IMG/VR virus record: IMGVR_UViG_3300044699_000057
Span: 1-47,713 of that record
Source: a virus
Strand: one strand, 5' to 3'
Length of the DNA stretch: 47,713 bases
A program made the position numbers and the translations under genes. Positions 14,386 to 21,217 of the stretch are shown here, piece after piece. Under the pieces are notes generated by a model, which searched no databases, had not been told where the DNA came from, and worked only from the letters and a program-made list of their open reading frames with translations. Numbering within the stretch: the first letter of the stretch is position 1; every line of letters starts with the position of its first letter.

Positions 14386-14447
14386 GGTGTCCTATCTCGA
14401 TTTGGCACGGGGCCGTGCGCCCCGGGCCGGTGGTGCTGGGCGCCGCG

Positions 14448-14945
14448 TCAGTTGCTGCGCTGTGGGCCGGCGTTCCCGCGTCCGAACCATCGGAGCACCG
14501 GGATTACGTCGCACTTTTCGATGCGCTCGCCACTCTCGCGGAGCTCATTCATCCTGCGCCGGATGGCTTCAACCGTGGGGTGGCCTGCGTTCTCGTTGAG
14601 GAGCGACCTGACCTTTGCCTTCTGTGCGTCGGTCGCCCGGCCGCCACCGTTGAATCCGAAGTAACCAACCTCGCCATTCGGCATGTAGACCGGGCGGAGA
14701 AGTTCCTCGTCCGTGTCTTCCTGCTCGTACCGGTCGTCCCCGAAGACGTCGTCACAGTCGTATGCGGCGCTGTCCTGGTTGAGGTTGGTGGTGGGTGCGG
14801 CCGGTGCTGCGGCGCAGCTGACGCACTCGCCGCGGCGCTGGCTGTAGTGCGAGACGTGGTGGCCGCAGGCCAGAATCTGAGTCATCCACCGGCGGTGGTT
14901 CTGGGTCCACTCGTTGACCCGGTCCTGGAGGTTGGTGCCTGTCAT
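14448..14945 (-). CDS. zinc-finger protein, 165 aa
   Basis: First gene after the promoter-like site at 14983-15012; ATG at 14945 with AAAGGAGACACC upstream. Near the N-terminus LACGHHVSHYSQRRGECVSC is a Cys-x2-His...Cys-x2-Cys finger. An acidic linker is followed by RPVYMPNGEVGYFGFNGG and a helical C-terminal domain (RATDAQKAKVRSLLNENAGH, VEAIRRRMNELRESGERI) ending GRGNAGPQRS. The tail resembles a helical module found repeated in actinophage hypothetical proteins. Intact. Confidence 0.75.
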   Translation of the reverse strand: MTGTNLQDRVNEWTQNHRRWMTQILACGHHVSHYSQRRGECVSCAAAPAAPTTNLNQDSAAYDCDDVFGDDRYEQEDTDEELLRPVYMPNGEVGYFGFNGGGRATDAQKAKVRSLLNENAGHPTVEAIRRRMNELRESGERIEKCDVIPVLRWFGRGNAGPQRSN

Positions 14946-14982
14946 GGTGTCTCCTTTGCTGGCCGTCCGTGCCCGTGACACC

Positions 14983-15012
14983 ATGATGCATCACACTTAT
15001 GACACTTGTCAA
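14983..15012 (-). promoter_or_regulatory. early promoter-like site with doubled AAGTGT element
   Basis: Minus strand TTGACA (15012-15007), 18-base spacer, CATCAT (14988-14983). The spacer holds two copies of the element: ACAAGTGTCAT and ATAAGTGTGAT. The shared motif with 4118, 11816 and 22093, plus a good ribosome binding site 30 bases downstream, supports transcription from here. Confidence 0.6.
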
Positions 15013-15206
15013 GCCTCCGGGTTCACTGCCCGCCACCCCGTCGGCCCATCACACGACACCCACAGCAACCGGTAGCCATGCCCCAACCCTGACGTGCACA
15101 CGAACCGCGCCGTATTCCTCTGCGGAGGCAGACGCGTCGGCACGCTGCACCCACATGTGAGCCTCACCCGGTAGTCGACGTTCGACGCCCTACGCCGCTT
15201 GTCCAT
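15009..15206 (-). CDS. small CGC/CxGH protein, 65 aa
   Basis: ATG at 15206 preceded by GGAGTGGCG. Reads ASNVDYRVRLTCGCSVPTRL, NTARFVCTSGLGHGYRLLWV, SCDGPTGWRAVNPEA. CGC plus VCTSGLGHGY...W...C suggests a single metal site related to the Cys-Gly-His motif seen elsewhere. Its stop lies inside the promoter-like site at 14983-15012, so the upstream transcript ends or passes through there. Confidence 0.65.
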   Translation of the reverse strand: MDKRRRASNVDYRVRLTCGCSVPTRLPPQRNTARFVCTSGLGHGYRLLWVSCDGPTGWRAVNPEA

Positions 15207-15258
15207 CGCCACTCCATGTTGAACGTGTCCATGACGAGCCGAGCCCCTGTGCGCCCCG

Positions 15259-15387
15259 CTACGCCCCCAACCCGGAGCCCCGCGCCCAACGGGCCGCGCA
15301 GCCCGTGACAGCCGCCACAGCCCCGCCAGCAACAGCGACGAGCGGCACACCCACCGGTAAGCTCACAGCCGCCCGACAGAACCTCAC
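15259..15387 (-). CDS. possible small membrane peptide, 42 aa
   Basis: GTG at 15387, TAG at 15259. Reads VRFCRAAVSLPVGVPLVAVA, GGAVAAVTGCAARWARG, with one plausible membrane helix and good third-position GC. No clear ribosome binding site, and the start lies inside the hairpin at 15372-15406. An overlapping GTG frame from 15391 is Cys-rich and equally open. I keep this as a weak candidate; the stretch may be non-coding. Confidence 0.3.
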   Translation of the reverse strand: MRFCRAAVSLPVGVPLVAVAGGAVAAVTGCAARWARGSGLGA

Positions 15388-15406
15388 TCACCGTGGTTCT
15401 GTCGGG
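15372..15406 (-). terminator. perfect 12-bp hairpin after the replication gene
   Basis: CCCGACAGAACC, 11-base loop, GGTTCTGTCGGG, beginning 12 bases after the stop of the gene at 15419. The minus strand has no U tail; the plus strand has CCTTT. Probably ends the leaderless unit that starts at 16404. Confidence 0.6.
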
Positions 15407-15418
15407 CCTTTGCTGTGC

Positions 15419-16210
15419 TCAGGCGTTCTCCCGCAGGCAGGACACGCACATCACCCGATCCGACCGGTCCGCCATCCGCGATCCACATCGGGGACACCGC
15501 CGCACTCCGCACCCCCATCTCTCCTCCCCGGTGGAATCGATCTTTGTCGCCGAGCCAGCACCCCCGGGTACCTCAGCTTGACGACAGACCTCAGCCCCGT
15601 TCATGGAAGAGAACATGGAAACCCCTGGAATGGTGGGGGGTGTGTCCCCCCATCCCCTAGGGGGTGTGTCCCCCCAGGGGGGTAGGGGGTGTGTCCCCCC
15701 AGGTGCCTTCGGCCCGGACTCTCCGGATGGATCATCGACCGTGGGGGATACACCCCCTGGTCTCCATCGGTGACCGTGGTGTCCGGGCCCCCCCTGGTTC
15801 CACGGCGCAGCGTGCCCGCGCTTGCGCTTCGACGCGTCGAGCACAGCGACCGCGGCAGCCCAGTCCGGGAACGGGGACACCAGGAGCGTGTACAGGACGG
15901 CCGCCCCGTTCGGTGAGTCACCAACCCGGTCAGCCACCCCAGCCGCTATCGCTGCGTTCACGTACCGGCGAGCGTCCTTGATGTCGACCCGCGCCCCGGT
16001 AGCGATCGCCCGGATCGTGATCAGCTTGCCCTTGTTGAACCGCAACAGACCCGCCGGATCGGCCGCTGACGCCATGGCATACAGGGTCGTGATGAACCCG
16101 GACGGCAGGCCTTTCGGCATCTCCTGCGTCCACTTCCAGAAGAGCGCGTTGCGGAATCGGTGAGGCACACTCCCGCCTGCGGGCGGGTCGTCGATCGGTT
16201 CGTCTGCCAC
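15419..16210 (-). CDS. replication initiator-like protein, winged-helix N-terminus and zinc ribbon C-terminus
   Basis: GTG at 16210 chosen for GGGGAG eight bases upstream. 263 residues, intact. Residues 18-115 (PHRFRNALFWKWTQEMPKGL, ITTLYAMASAADPAGLLRFN, ITIRAIATGARVDIKDARRY, VNAAIAAGVADRV) form a winged-helix domain of the type found in phage replication proteins. Residues 145-200 are low-complexity (HPLPPWGDTPPRGWGDTPP), encoded by iteron-like DNA repeats. The end RRCPRCGSRMADRSDRVMC, VSCLREN is a zinc ribbon. Position after a Phd-like gene and the repeats within the gene recall lambda O, whose gene contains the origin. Replication role is inferred. Confidence 0.65.
   Translation of the reverse strand: MADEPIDDPPAGGSVPHRFRNALFWKWTQEMPKGLPSGFITTLYAMASAADPAGLLRFNKGKLITIRAIATGARVDIKDARRYVNAAIAAGVADRVGDSPNGAAVLYTLLVSPFPDWAAAVAVLDASKRKRGHAAPWNQGGPGHHGHRWRPGGVSPTVDDPSGESGPKAPGGTHPLPPWGDTPPRGWGDTPPTIPGVSMFSSMNGAEVCRQAEVPGGAGSATKIDSTGEERWGCGVRRCPRCGSRMADRSDRVMCVSCLRENA
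15635..15757. repeat. iteron-like repeats inside the replication gene (possible origin)
   Basis: Four near-palindromic GGGGGTGTGTCCCCC-type units at 15635-15651, 15660-15675, 15685-15700 and, slightly changed (GGGGGATACACCCCC), 15743-15757. The first three are spaced 25 bases apart and separated by short runs including CCCCTAG and AGGGGGGTA. Such a regular array within a replication gene is the classical layout for initiator binding sites. Confidence 0.6.
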
Positions 16211-16215
16211 GTGGC

Positions 16216-16404
16216 CTACTCCCCGTCCGACGCGTCGGCCGCCATCAGCTCCCGGGCCCGGTCGAACCACTCAACGGGGACGACCACCGCCGCGGGCCGG
16301 TTGTAGTGGGTGAGTACCGTCGCCTCACCGTGCTCACGCGCACGGGTGATCACGTGCGTCAGTTCCGTTCGAGCCTGCCGGCTCTGCATCTCGTTGATCA
16401 GCAT
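16216..16404 (-). CDS. Phd/YefM-like antitoxin, 62 aa
   Basis: MLINEMQSRQARTELTHVIT, RAREHGEATVLTHYNRPAAV, VVPVEWFDRARELMAADAS. The helix, the strand with Asn-Arg-Pro-Ala-Ala-Val-Val-Val and the final helix match the Phd/YefM DNA-binding half; the toxin-binding tail is short. The ATG at 16404 lies six bases after a -10 box, so it appears leaderless. It is followed after five bases by the replication gene, so self-repression would also control replication. No toxin gene is present. Confidence 0.75.
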   Translation of the reverse strand: MLINEMQSRQARTELTHVITRAREHGEATVLTHYNRPAAVVVPVEWFDRARELMAADASDGE

Positions 16405-16410
16405 GCCCCG

Positions 16411-16439
16411 ACCCTACGTGTCTAGGTAAACAATGTCCA
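16411..16439 (-). promoter_or_regulatory. promoter for a leaderless transcript
   Basis: Minus strand TGGACA (16439-16434), 17-base spacer, TAGGGT (16416-16411), then six bases CGGGGC before the ATG at 16404. Transcription starting about seven bases after the -10 would begin on the A of the ATG. No ribosome binding site fits in the gap. Leaderless messages are frequent in actinobacteria. Confidence 0.65.
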
Positions 16440-16553
16440 GATGGGGGCCCACATTACCGGCGGGTAGCCAGCGCGGACCGTGTCCACGGACGGTGTCCGG
16501 GAAACGCCGGCAGGCCCGGCGTGCCGAAGCACACCGGGCCCACCACACGCCAC

Positions 16554-16999
16554 CTACCGCCGCTTACCCGCCTCCCACGTAGGCACCGGGAACCGCGCCC
16601 GCATCTCCCCGTACCACCCTCCAACGGGCCGCCATTCGCCATCCGCAGCCACCTCATCGGCGACCGCGACGACAGCAACACCACCGGATCCGCGACCCGC
16701 ACCACCCGCGCCGACAGGCACCGCGCCGACAGCCCCGGCACGAAACAGTCCGGGTCAGGCTCGACCGGGCCGACCGGCTCCACCTCATACAGCGCGCCGT
16801 TCGGGAACAACGCCGCGTACGCCGCCGCCACCTGCCGATCCGACGTCACATACACCCGGTCCCGGCGCGTCGTCTCCGCGTCCCCACCCAGCTCCGCGAC
16901 CCGCCCCAACGTAGCCGGCTCCACCCCCGTCACAGCCGACGGAAGAACCAACGCGCCCGGCGCCAGACCCGGCACCCCGCCATGCCACAGCCGGCTCAC
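16554..16999 (-). CDS. Arr-like ADP-ribosyltransferase (frameshifted near the end)
   Basis: About 149 residues; ATG at 16999 overlaps the preceding stop. MSRLWHGGVPGLAPGALVLP opens with His-Gly, followed by RDRVYVTSDRQVAAAYAALF and NGALYEVEPVGPVEPDPDCF. This is the order of the rifamycin ADP-ribosyltransferase family: His in a [YW]HG box, Tyr in a VYVT strand, and an acidic residue after the VEPxGP turn. An indel at about 16622 shifts the frame before RARFPVPTWEAGKRR and TAG at 16554. Family assignment rests on these motifs; the target (antibiotic, nucleic acid or host protein) is unknown. Confidence 0.6.
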
Positions 17000-17424
17000 A
17001 GGGCCACACTCTTCTCAGCCATGGCGGCAGTCCACAGCACCCCTGCCAGACACTCCGCCATCCGTGTACCGCGCTCATCCGGCGCAGCGAGGAACGCCTC
17101 GAACTCCGACCCGAACAGGGCGTGAGCCATCGGCTCGTCCTGGTTCATGAACGCGTTCGTGAACCTCATCGCCCACGCTTTCGGGCTGTTGTCACCGTCG
17201 TCGATCATTGGCACCCACACGATGCGCGGGTGAGACGCGAACGGGCCGGCCGTCGAACGCATCGCACGAACGGCGATCATCGCCGCAGCCTTGAGGAACT
17301 CATACGCCTGACCGCCCGTCGTCTGCGCCGTGATCCACCCGGCCATGAGGTCAGCCGCCCTGTCGTGATCGTTCCGGGCCATGGCGTCGACAGCAGCCCG
17401 GGCCCTCACCTGCGGAGTGATCAC
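16996..17424 (-). CDS. hypothetical protein, 142 aa, paralogue of next gene
   Basis: ATG at 17424 overlaps the upstream stop; TGA at 16996 overlaps the next ATG. Helical: ARAAVDAMARNDHDRAADLM, GWITAQTTGGQAYEFLKAAA, then MRFTNAFMNQDEPMAHALFG, SEFEAFLAAPDERGTRMAEC. The segment with Asn-Gln-Asp-Glu-Pro-Met-x-x-Ala-Leu-Phe aligns with Asn-Glu-Asp-Glu-Pro-Met-x-x-Ala-Leu-Phe in the gene at 17421, so the two are a tandem duplication. Intact. Function unknown. Confidence 0.75.
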   Translation of the reverse strand: MITPQVRARAAVDAMARNDHDRAADLMAGWITAQTTGGQAYEFLKAAAMIAVRAMRSTAGPFASHPRIVWVPMIDDGDNSPKAWAMRFTNAFMNQDEPMAHALFGSEFEAFLAAPDERGTRMAECLAGVLWTAAMAEKSVAL

Positions 17425-17879
17425 GCCCGGCCCCGCATCTCCGCGTCAACCTCGGCAGCCGCAGCCACCTCCGTCAACGCCCGCAGCGCGAACAGAAGCG
17501 GCACCGCGTCCTGGTCCTCGTACGCCGTCAGGAGCGGCAGGAACAGAGCCTCGATCATCGGCTCATCCTCGTTCAGCACAGCCGCGAGGTACCGGCCGGA
17601 GAACACCGCCTCCGGCGCGTCTCCCTCGTCGAACACCGGCGGAACCCACGGCTCACCGTCCATCACGAACCCCTGCCGGCGCCGCGCACCCTCCGCGCCG
17701 ATGTCGCCGAGTGCCCGGGCCAGCCGGCTCGCCGCGTGCGGCACGCACTGATACGCGCCGAAGAACCCAACCATCCGGTCGTTGACGCCCTGGTGATCGA
17801 GGACCTTCGAGAAGTCGACCATCACCCGGGCTGCCTGCCTGGCGTGCAACTCGAACACCCTGTTAGCGAACTTTCCCAC
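17421..17879 (-). CDS. hypothetical protein, 152 aa, paralogue of previous gene
   Basis: GTG at 17879 with GAGAGG upstream. Begins VGKFANRVFELHARQAARVM, contains FGAYQCVPHAASRLARALGD and VFSGRYLAAVLNEDEPMIEA, LFLPLLTAYEDQDAVPLLFA. It shares the Asp-Glu-Pro-Met core and helical layout with the gene at 16996. Intact. Both genes sit between the DNA-binding protein at 18064 and the ADP-ribosyltransferase. Function unknown. Confidence 0.75.
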   Translation of the reverse strand: MGKFANRVFELHARQAARVMVDFSKVLDHQGVNDRMVGFFGAYQCVPHAASRLARALGDIGAEGARRRQGFVMDGEPWVPPVFDEGDAPEAVFSGRYLAAVLNEDEPMIEALFLPLLTAYEDQDAVPLLFALRALTEVAAAAEVDAEMRGRA

Positions 17880-18065
17880 TGTCGTGCCTCTCTGTGAACC
17901 TGCAAGATCTCTTATGCTCAGCCGCCACCTCCGCAGCGAACCGAGCCACAGCGGCCGCACCCGCCGCCGCATCACTGAACCCACACCGGCAAGTGAAGTC
18001 CGCAGACCGGCTCGGTGAACCGGTCACCGAACCGCACATGCAGCCCCCACAAGCCGGCTGGCATC
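17863..18065 (-). CDS. small Cys-rich zinc-finger protein, about 66 aa (frameshifted)
   Basis: ATG at 18065 overlaps the upstream stop (TGATG). One extra G at about 18058 shifts MPA into ACGGCMCGSVTGSPSRSADF, TCRCGFSDAAAGAAAVARFA, AEHKRSCRFTERHDSGKVR. The pattern CGGCMC...CRC...His...Cys suits one zinc site. TAA at 17863, overlapping the next gene by 17 bases. Confidence 0.55.
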
Positions 18066-18944
18066 ACGTCCTCCACACCTCCGGTGGCTCGACCCCCGCC
18101 TCCCCGTGCAGGCGAGTGATCTCACGCCACGTCAGGTGGAACCTATCCGCAGCGTCACGCCGATCGCCTCCGCAATCCGCGATCCACCGCACACCGTCGA
18201 CCACCTCGACCACCCGCGAGAACGGGTCGAACCGCAGCCCCGACCCGGGATCGTCCGGGTCCTCCCACGCCCACAGCGGCCCCAGTCGAGGCGCACCGCC
18301 CGGGCCCGGGCCAGCTGAGCCCGTTTGTCGCCGCACGCCCACGGCGCCGACCGCGCGGCGATCCCGTCGAACGACCGGGCCACGCGCATCCGCACACCGA
18401 CCGATGTGTGCACGCGATCAAAGTTCGTCACACCTCGATCGTGCTCTTCGGCACCCCCGACAGCGTGGCGATCCGCTCGAACGTCCACCCCGCCCGGCGC
18501 AGCGCACGCAACCGACGCCTGCGCCGGAGCGATCGGCACCCGCCCCCCGTTCGTCCCCTCAAGGTCCGCCGGAATCGCGAGGATCGCCCGCACGGTCTCC
18601 TCATGGACACGATCAGACTTCAGCATGTGATGCACCGACGACCGGTGGATCCCACCCGCGAGCTCAGCAACCGTGTCCCACGACACGCCCTGCGCGTGAA
18701 GCCGCCGCAGGTGCGCCTTCACCTCCGTCGCATCCACGAGACGCTGACGGCCGTACAGCTGCCCGAGCCTCGACCGCTTGTTGTAGATGCGCTGCGCCTC
18801 GACACACTCCGGGCTGCGGCACCCACGCCGCCAATGCCGGACGTCACCACACGTGAAATCGTCGAGCGTCTTGGCCTGCCGGCCCGGCCGCTTACGGGCG
18901 GGGGACGCGCCCCGGGACATGCCCGGGGCGCTACCCTCACTCAC
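18064..18944 (-). CDS. double helix-turn-helix DNA-binding protein (frameshifted)
   Basis: GTG at 18944 overlaps the preceding stop. About 290 residues. N-terminus TLDDFTCGDVRHWRRGCRSP, ECVEAQRIYNKRSRLGQLYG is the Cys-rich, basic leader typical of an actinobacterial HTH family. HTH 1 is VSWDTVAELAGGIHRSSVHH; after TVRAILAIPADLE an indel leads to RLRALRRAGWTFERIATLSG, VPKSTIEV (HTH 2). Then FDPFSRVVEVVDGVRWIADC and TWREITRLHGEAGVEPPEVW. Breaks at about 18530, 18435 and 18310. It could be an early regulator; targets unknown. Confidence 0.7.
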
Positions 18945-19930
18945 TCCCCACCCTCATAGTCATCGATCGGCGGCACGTCCTGCGGCTCACCCTCCTGCAC
19001 CGACCGGCGCCGGCCTGTAGCGCCCGGGATCTGAGCCGTGACCGGCCACGTCGCCGACTCCGGCAGCGGCTGCGAGGTGCCCGCGTCCGGCGCCCCGTAA
19101 CCCTGCACCGGCCACGACTGGCCGCGCACCGCAGGAGCCGTCACATCCGCATCCCGCAGAGGCTCCGCCCCAAACACATCGCCGATCAGCTTGACGCCGT
19201 CCTTGATCTCGTTGAACACAACCTGGAGCGTGTCGATGTCGCCGACCACCCACGCGTCCGCGGGACGCCCGATGTACGCCTCGACCTGCCGCTGTGACAC
19301 GGACTTCCGGCGAACGCCTCCAGGTAGAACGCGATCTTCTGCTCGCGCGTCATCGTCCCGCCGCCCTGCATCGTGCGCCGGCAGATCTCCTCCGCCTCCG
19401 CACGGAACCACACCGGCAGCAGCGCGTAGACCATCTCCCGGAGGCGACGCGCGGCGGCATTCGCGTTGTTCTCGTAGATCGACCGCAGGTCCTCGATCGG
19501 CTTGGACGCCGGTCTTCGTGTCACGGCCGTGCGGCACGATGAAAGTCGACGACACGCGCTCGTTCGTCTGAACGTCCCATGCCCACGCCTGCATCTCCGA
19601 CTGACCGGCCACGTCGTCACGCGACAGCTCAGCACACCCCGTAATGCACGTTGCCCCAGCACCGGGCAGTTCCCGGGCGAGCTGCACCGTCGGCCCCGCC
19701 ACGTTCTCCCCGCCCCTCCGGTACGAGTAGAACGCCCGCTGCGCCATGTACTCCGTCGAGCACGACTGGCGCATCTCCGTCAGCGACCGCTGCACATCCC
19801 GCGGGAACATCAGCGCGGCCTGAACCGAAGCCAGCACCTCCGTCGCCGCGCGAGACTGCTCGACCGCCGTTAGCCTGACCGACCCGCGCCGGCACCTGAA
19901 CCGGCTTGTGAACGACTGAACGTCCGTCAT
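18941..19930 (-). CDS. RecT-like single-strand annealing protein (frameshifted)
   Basis: ATG at 19930 overlaps the stop of the RecE-like gene (TAATGA). About 330 residues. Readable: RAATEVLASVQAALMFPRDV, QRSLTEMRQSCSTEYMAQRA, FYSYRRGGENVAGPTVQLAR, then across an indel RCWGNVHYGV, ELSRDDVAGQSEMQAWAWDV, then IYENNANAAARRLREMVYAL and TMTREQKIAFYLEAF. The Gly-Pro-x-Val-x-Leu-Ala-Arg...Trp-Gly-Asn and Ala-x-Ala-Trp-Asp motifs are those of phage ssDNA-annealing proteins, usually annotated RecT-like. Partner of the nuclease upstream. Breaks at about 19670, 19510 and 19310. Confidence 0.65.
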   Translation of the reverse strand: MTDVQSFTSRFRCRRGSVRLTAVEQSRAATEVLASVQAALMFPRDVQRSLTEMRQSCSTEYMAQRAFYSYRRGGENVAGPTVQLARELPGAGATCITGCAELSRDDVAGQSEMQAWAWDVQTNERVSSTFIVPHGRDTKTGVQADRGPAVDLREQRECRRASPPGDGLRAAAGVVPCGGGGDLPAHDAGRRDDDARAEDRVLPGGVRRKSVSQRQVEAYIGRPADAWVVGDIDTLQVVFNEIKDGVKLIGDVFGAEPLRDADVTAPAVRGQSWPVQGYGAPDAGTSQPLPESATWPVTAQIPGATGRRRSVQEGEPQDVPPIDDYEGGE

Positions 19931-20806
19931 TACTCTCCCTCAATCTTGGCCAGCCACACCGGCATCTCCGCGGTGTAGATCGACCCGTTGTTGTAGTCAG
20001 GCCACTCACCCGAAACGCACGCACTCCGCGTACAAGTTGATAGCCCTGCGGTTCATCCGCGTCGCCGCGCGCCGCATCTCCGCCGACACGCCGACAACCG
20101 TCACCAGGTACGGGGCCGTTGTCTCCTGGAAGACGAATACGGCCTGCGGCTTCTCACCCGGCAGGAGCGCCCGAACGCCACGCTCGTAGAACTCTCCCTG
20201 CCGGTGGTAGCCGTACTTCGCGATCGTCTTCTCGACCGCGGACAGGGACGCGTCCGTGGTCGTCTTGTAGTCCGGCAGGAGGAACGGCCCGTCGGTCGGC
20301 GGCCGAAGCCAGTCGAGACGCAGCCGGCACCACACCCCGTCACGTCGTCGCGCCACACGCCGGTGACCTCAGCCATGCCGCCACTGTCGATGAGGCGCCC
20401 ACCTCGTGGAGCTGACGGGTGAACAGCGACCCGGCCAGAGGGTGCCGGCGCAGCGCATCCGCCATGCCCATGACCCGCTCGTACTCGGCTTGCTTGAGGA
20501 CGATGTAGCCACCGGCCATGGCCTCATCACGCTCGATCTGAGCGTCAGTCTTCCGGAAGTCCTGGTTGCCCTCCGACATGGACGTGGATCGGCTTGCCCG
20601 TCCCGAGGACGATCGTGTGCGCGGCCGTCCCGAACTCCATCGCCGGATGTCGACACGCGCCCGTTGTCCTGCTCCCACCGGAACTTGGCCGGGCACGTGT
20701 CGAGGATCCTCCTCGCGCCGGTCGACGGACAGCGACCCGCCCTCCACCGGATCCCGGTGGTACACGCTCTCAGGAACGTCCGCGTACAGCCAGGCTCTGT
20801 GATCAC
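19930..20806 (-). CDS. RecE-like exonuclease, PD-(D/E)XK family (frameshifted)
   Basis: GTG at 20806 after AAGGTGCGC. About 290 residues: MITEPG, LYADVPESVYHRDPVEGGSL, CPAKFRWEQDNGR, EFGTAAHTIVLGTGKPI, then GVWCRLRLDWLRPPTDGPFL, LPDYKTTTDASLSAVEKTIA, KYGYHRQGEFYERGVRALLP. The Arg-Leu-Asp-Trp...Asp-Tyr-Lys-Thr-Thr signature and the Gln-x-x-x-Tyr helix are those of DUF3799/exodeoxyribonuclease VIII nucleases (Asp and Asp-x-Lys metal site). Reads out through EWPDYNNGSIYTAEMPVWLA to TAA. It would resect DNA ends for the RecT-like protein. Confidence 0.75.
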
Positions 20807-20988
20807 TTACTGCGCACCTTCCACAGGAACGTATCCCGGCCGCTAGGCCACAGCACAACACGGCACGGGAAAGGGTCGTCGATACGTCTGACACGCGGCA
20901 GACGGGGCGCCAGGGCCGGCCAGTAGGCCAGCCCCAGCGACGTCCCCACACAAGAGGACATGACGATCAGCGTGTGTCCGGGGCTCAT
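20803..20988 (-). CDS. hypothetical protein with N-terminal hydrophobic segment, 61 aa
   Basis: ATG at 20988 overlaps the upstream stop (GGATGA); stop overlaps the next GTG. MSPGHTLIVMSSCVGTSLGL, AYWPALAPRLPRV is a likely membrane anchor or signal. The remainder is basic with PFPCRVVLWPSGRDTFLWKV. Function unknown. Confidence 0.6.
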   Translation of the reverse strand: MSPGHTLIVMSSCVGTSLGLAYWPALAPRLPRVRRIDDPFPCRVVLWPSGRDTFLWKVRSK

Positions 20989-21217
20989 CCCCACGTCAGG
21001 AACGAGCCGGCGCCGTAGTCGACGCGGTGTCCCTTCGGGTGACCGTCATCAAGCTCGCACCGGGCGTCCCCGACAGCGACGCGCAGCGCGCCGGGCGGGC
21101 GTTGATCCGCCGCGCCTTGTCCGCCTCCGACCTGCCGGACACCAGGGCCCGGTACGACTCGACCAGGGCCGACAGGCGCAGCACCTCGGCACGCAGCCGG
21201 TTGCTTCTGCGGCTCAC
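20985..21217 (-). CDS. CxGHxH-motif protein, about 76 aa (frameshifted)
   Basis: GTG at 21217 overlaps the preceding stop; TGA at 20985 overlaps the next ATG. A helical start (SNRLRAEVLRLSALVESYRA, SEADKARRINARRA) leads, across an indel at about 21092, to VAVGDARCELDDGHPKGHRV, DYGAGSFLTWG. This is the Cys-x5-Gly-His-x2-Gly-His...Trp motif, matching the series at 4.2-5.6 kb although 16 kb away. Confidence 0.6.

Noticed and set aside
15164-15391. Cys-rich frame starting at GTG 15391
   Set aside because: Poor third-position GC, no ribosome binding site, and it runs into the frame of the real gene at 15009-15206.
15635-15757. CRISPR-like array
   Set aside because: Units are short, palindromic, only four, and inside a coding frame; no cas genes are present.
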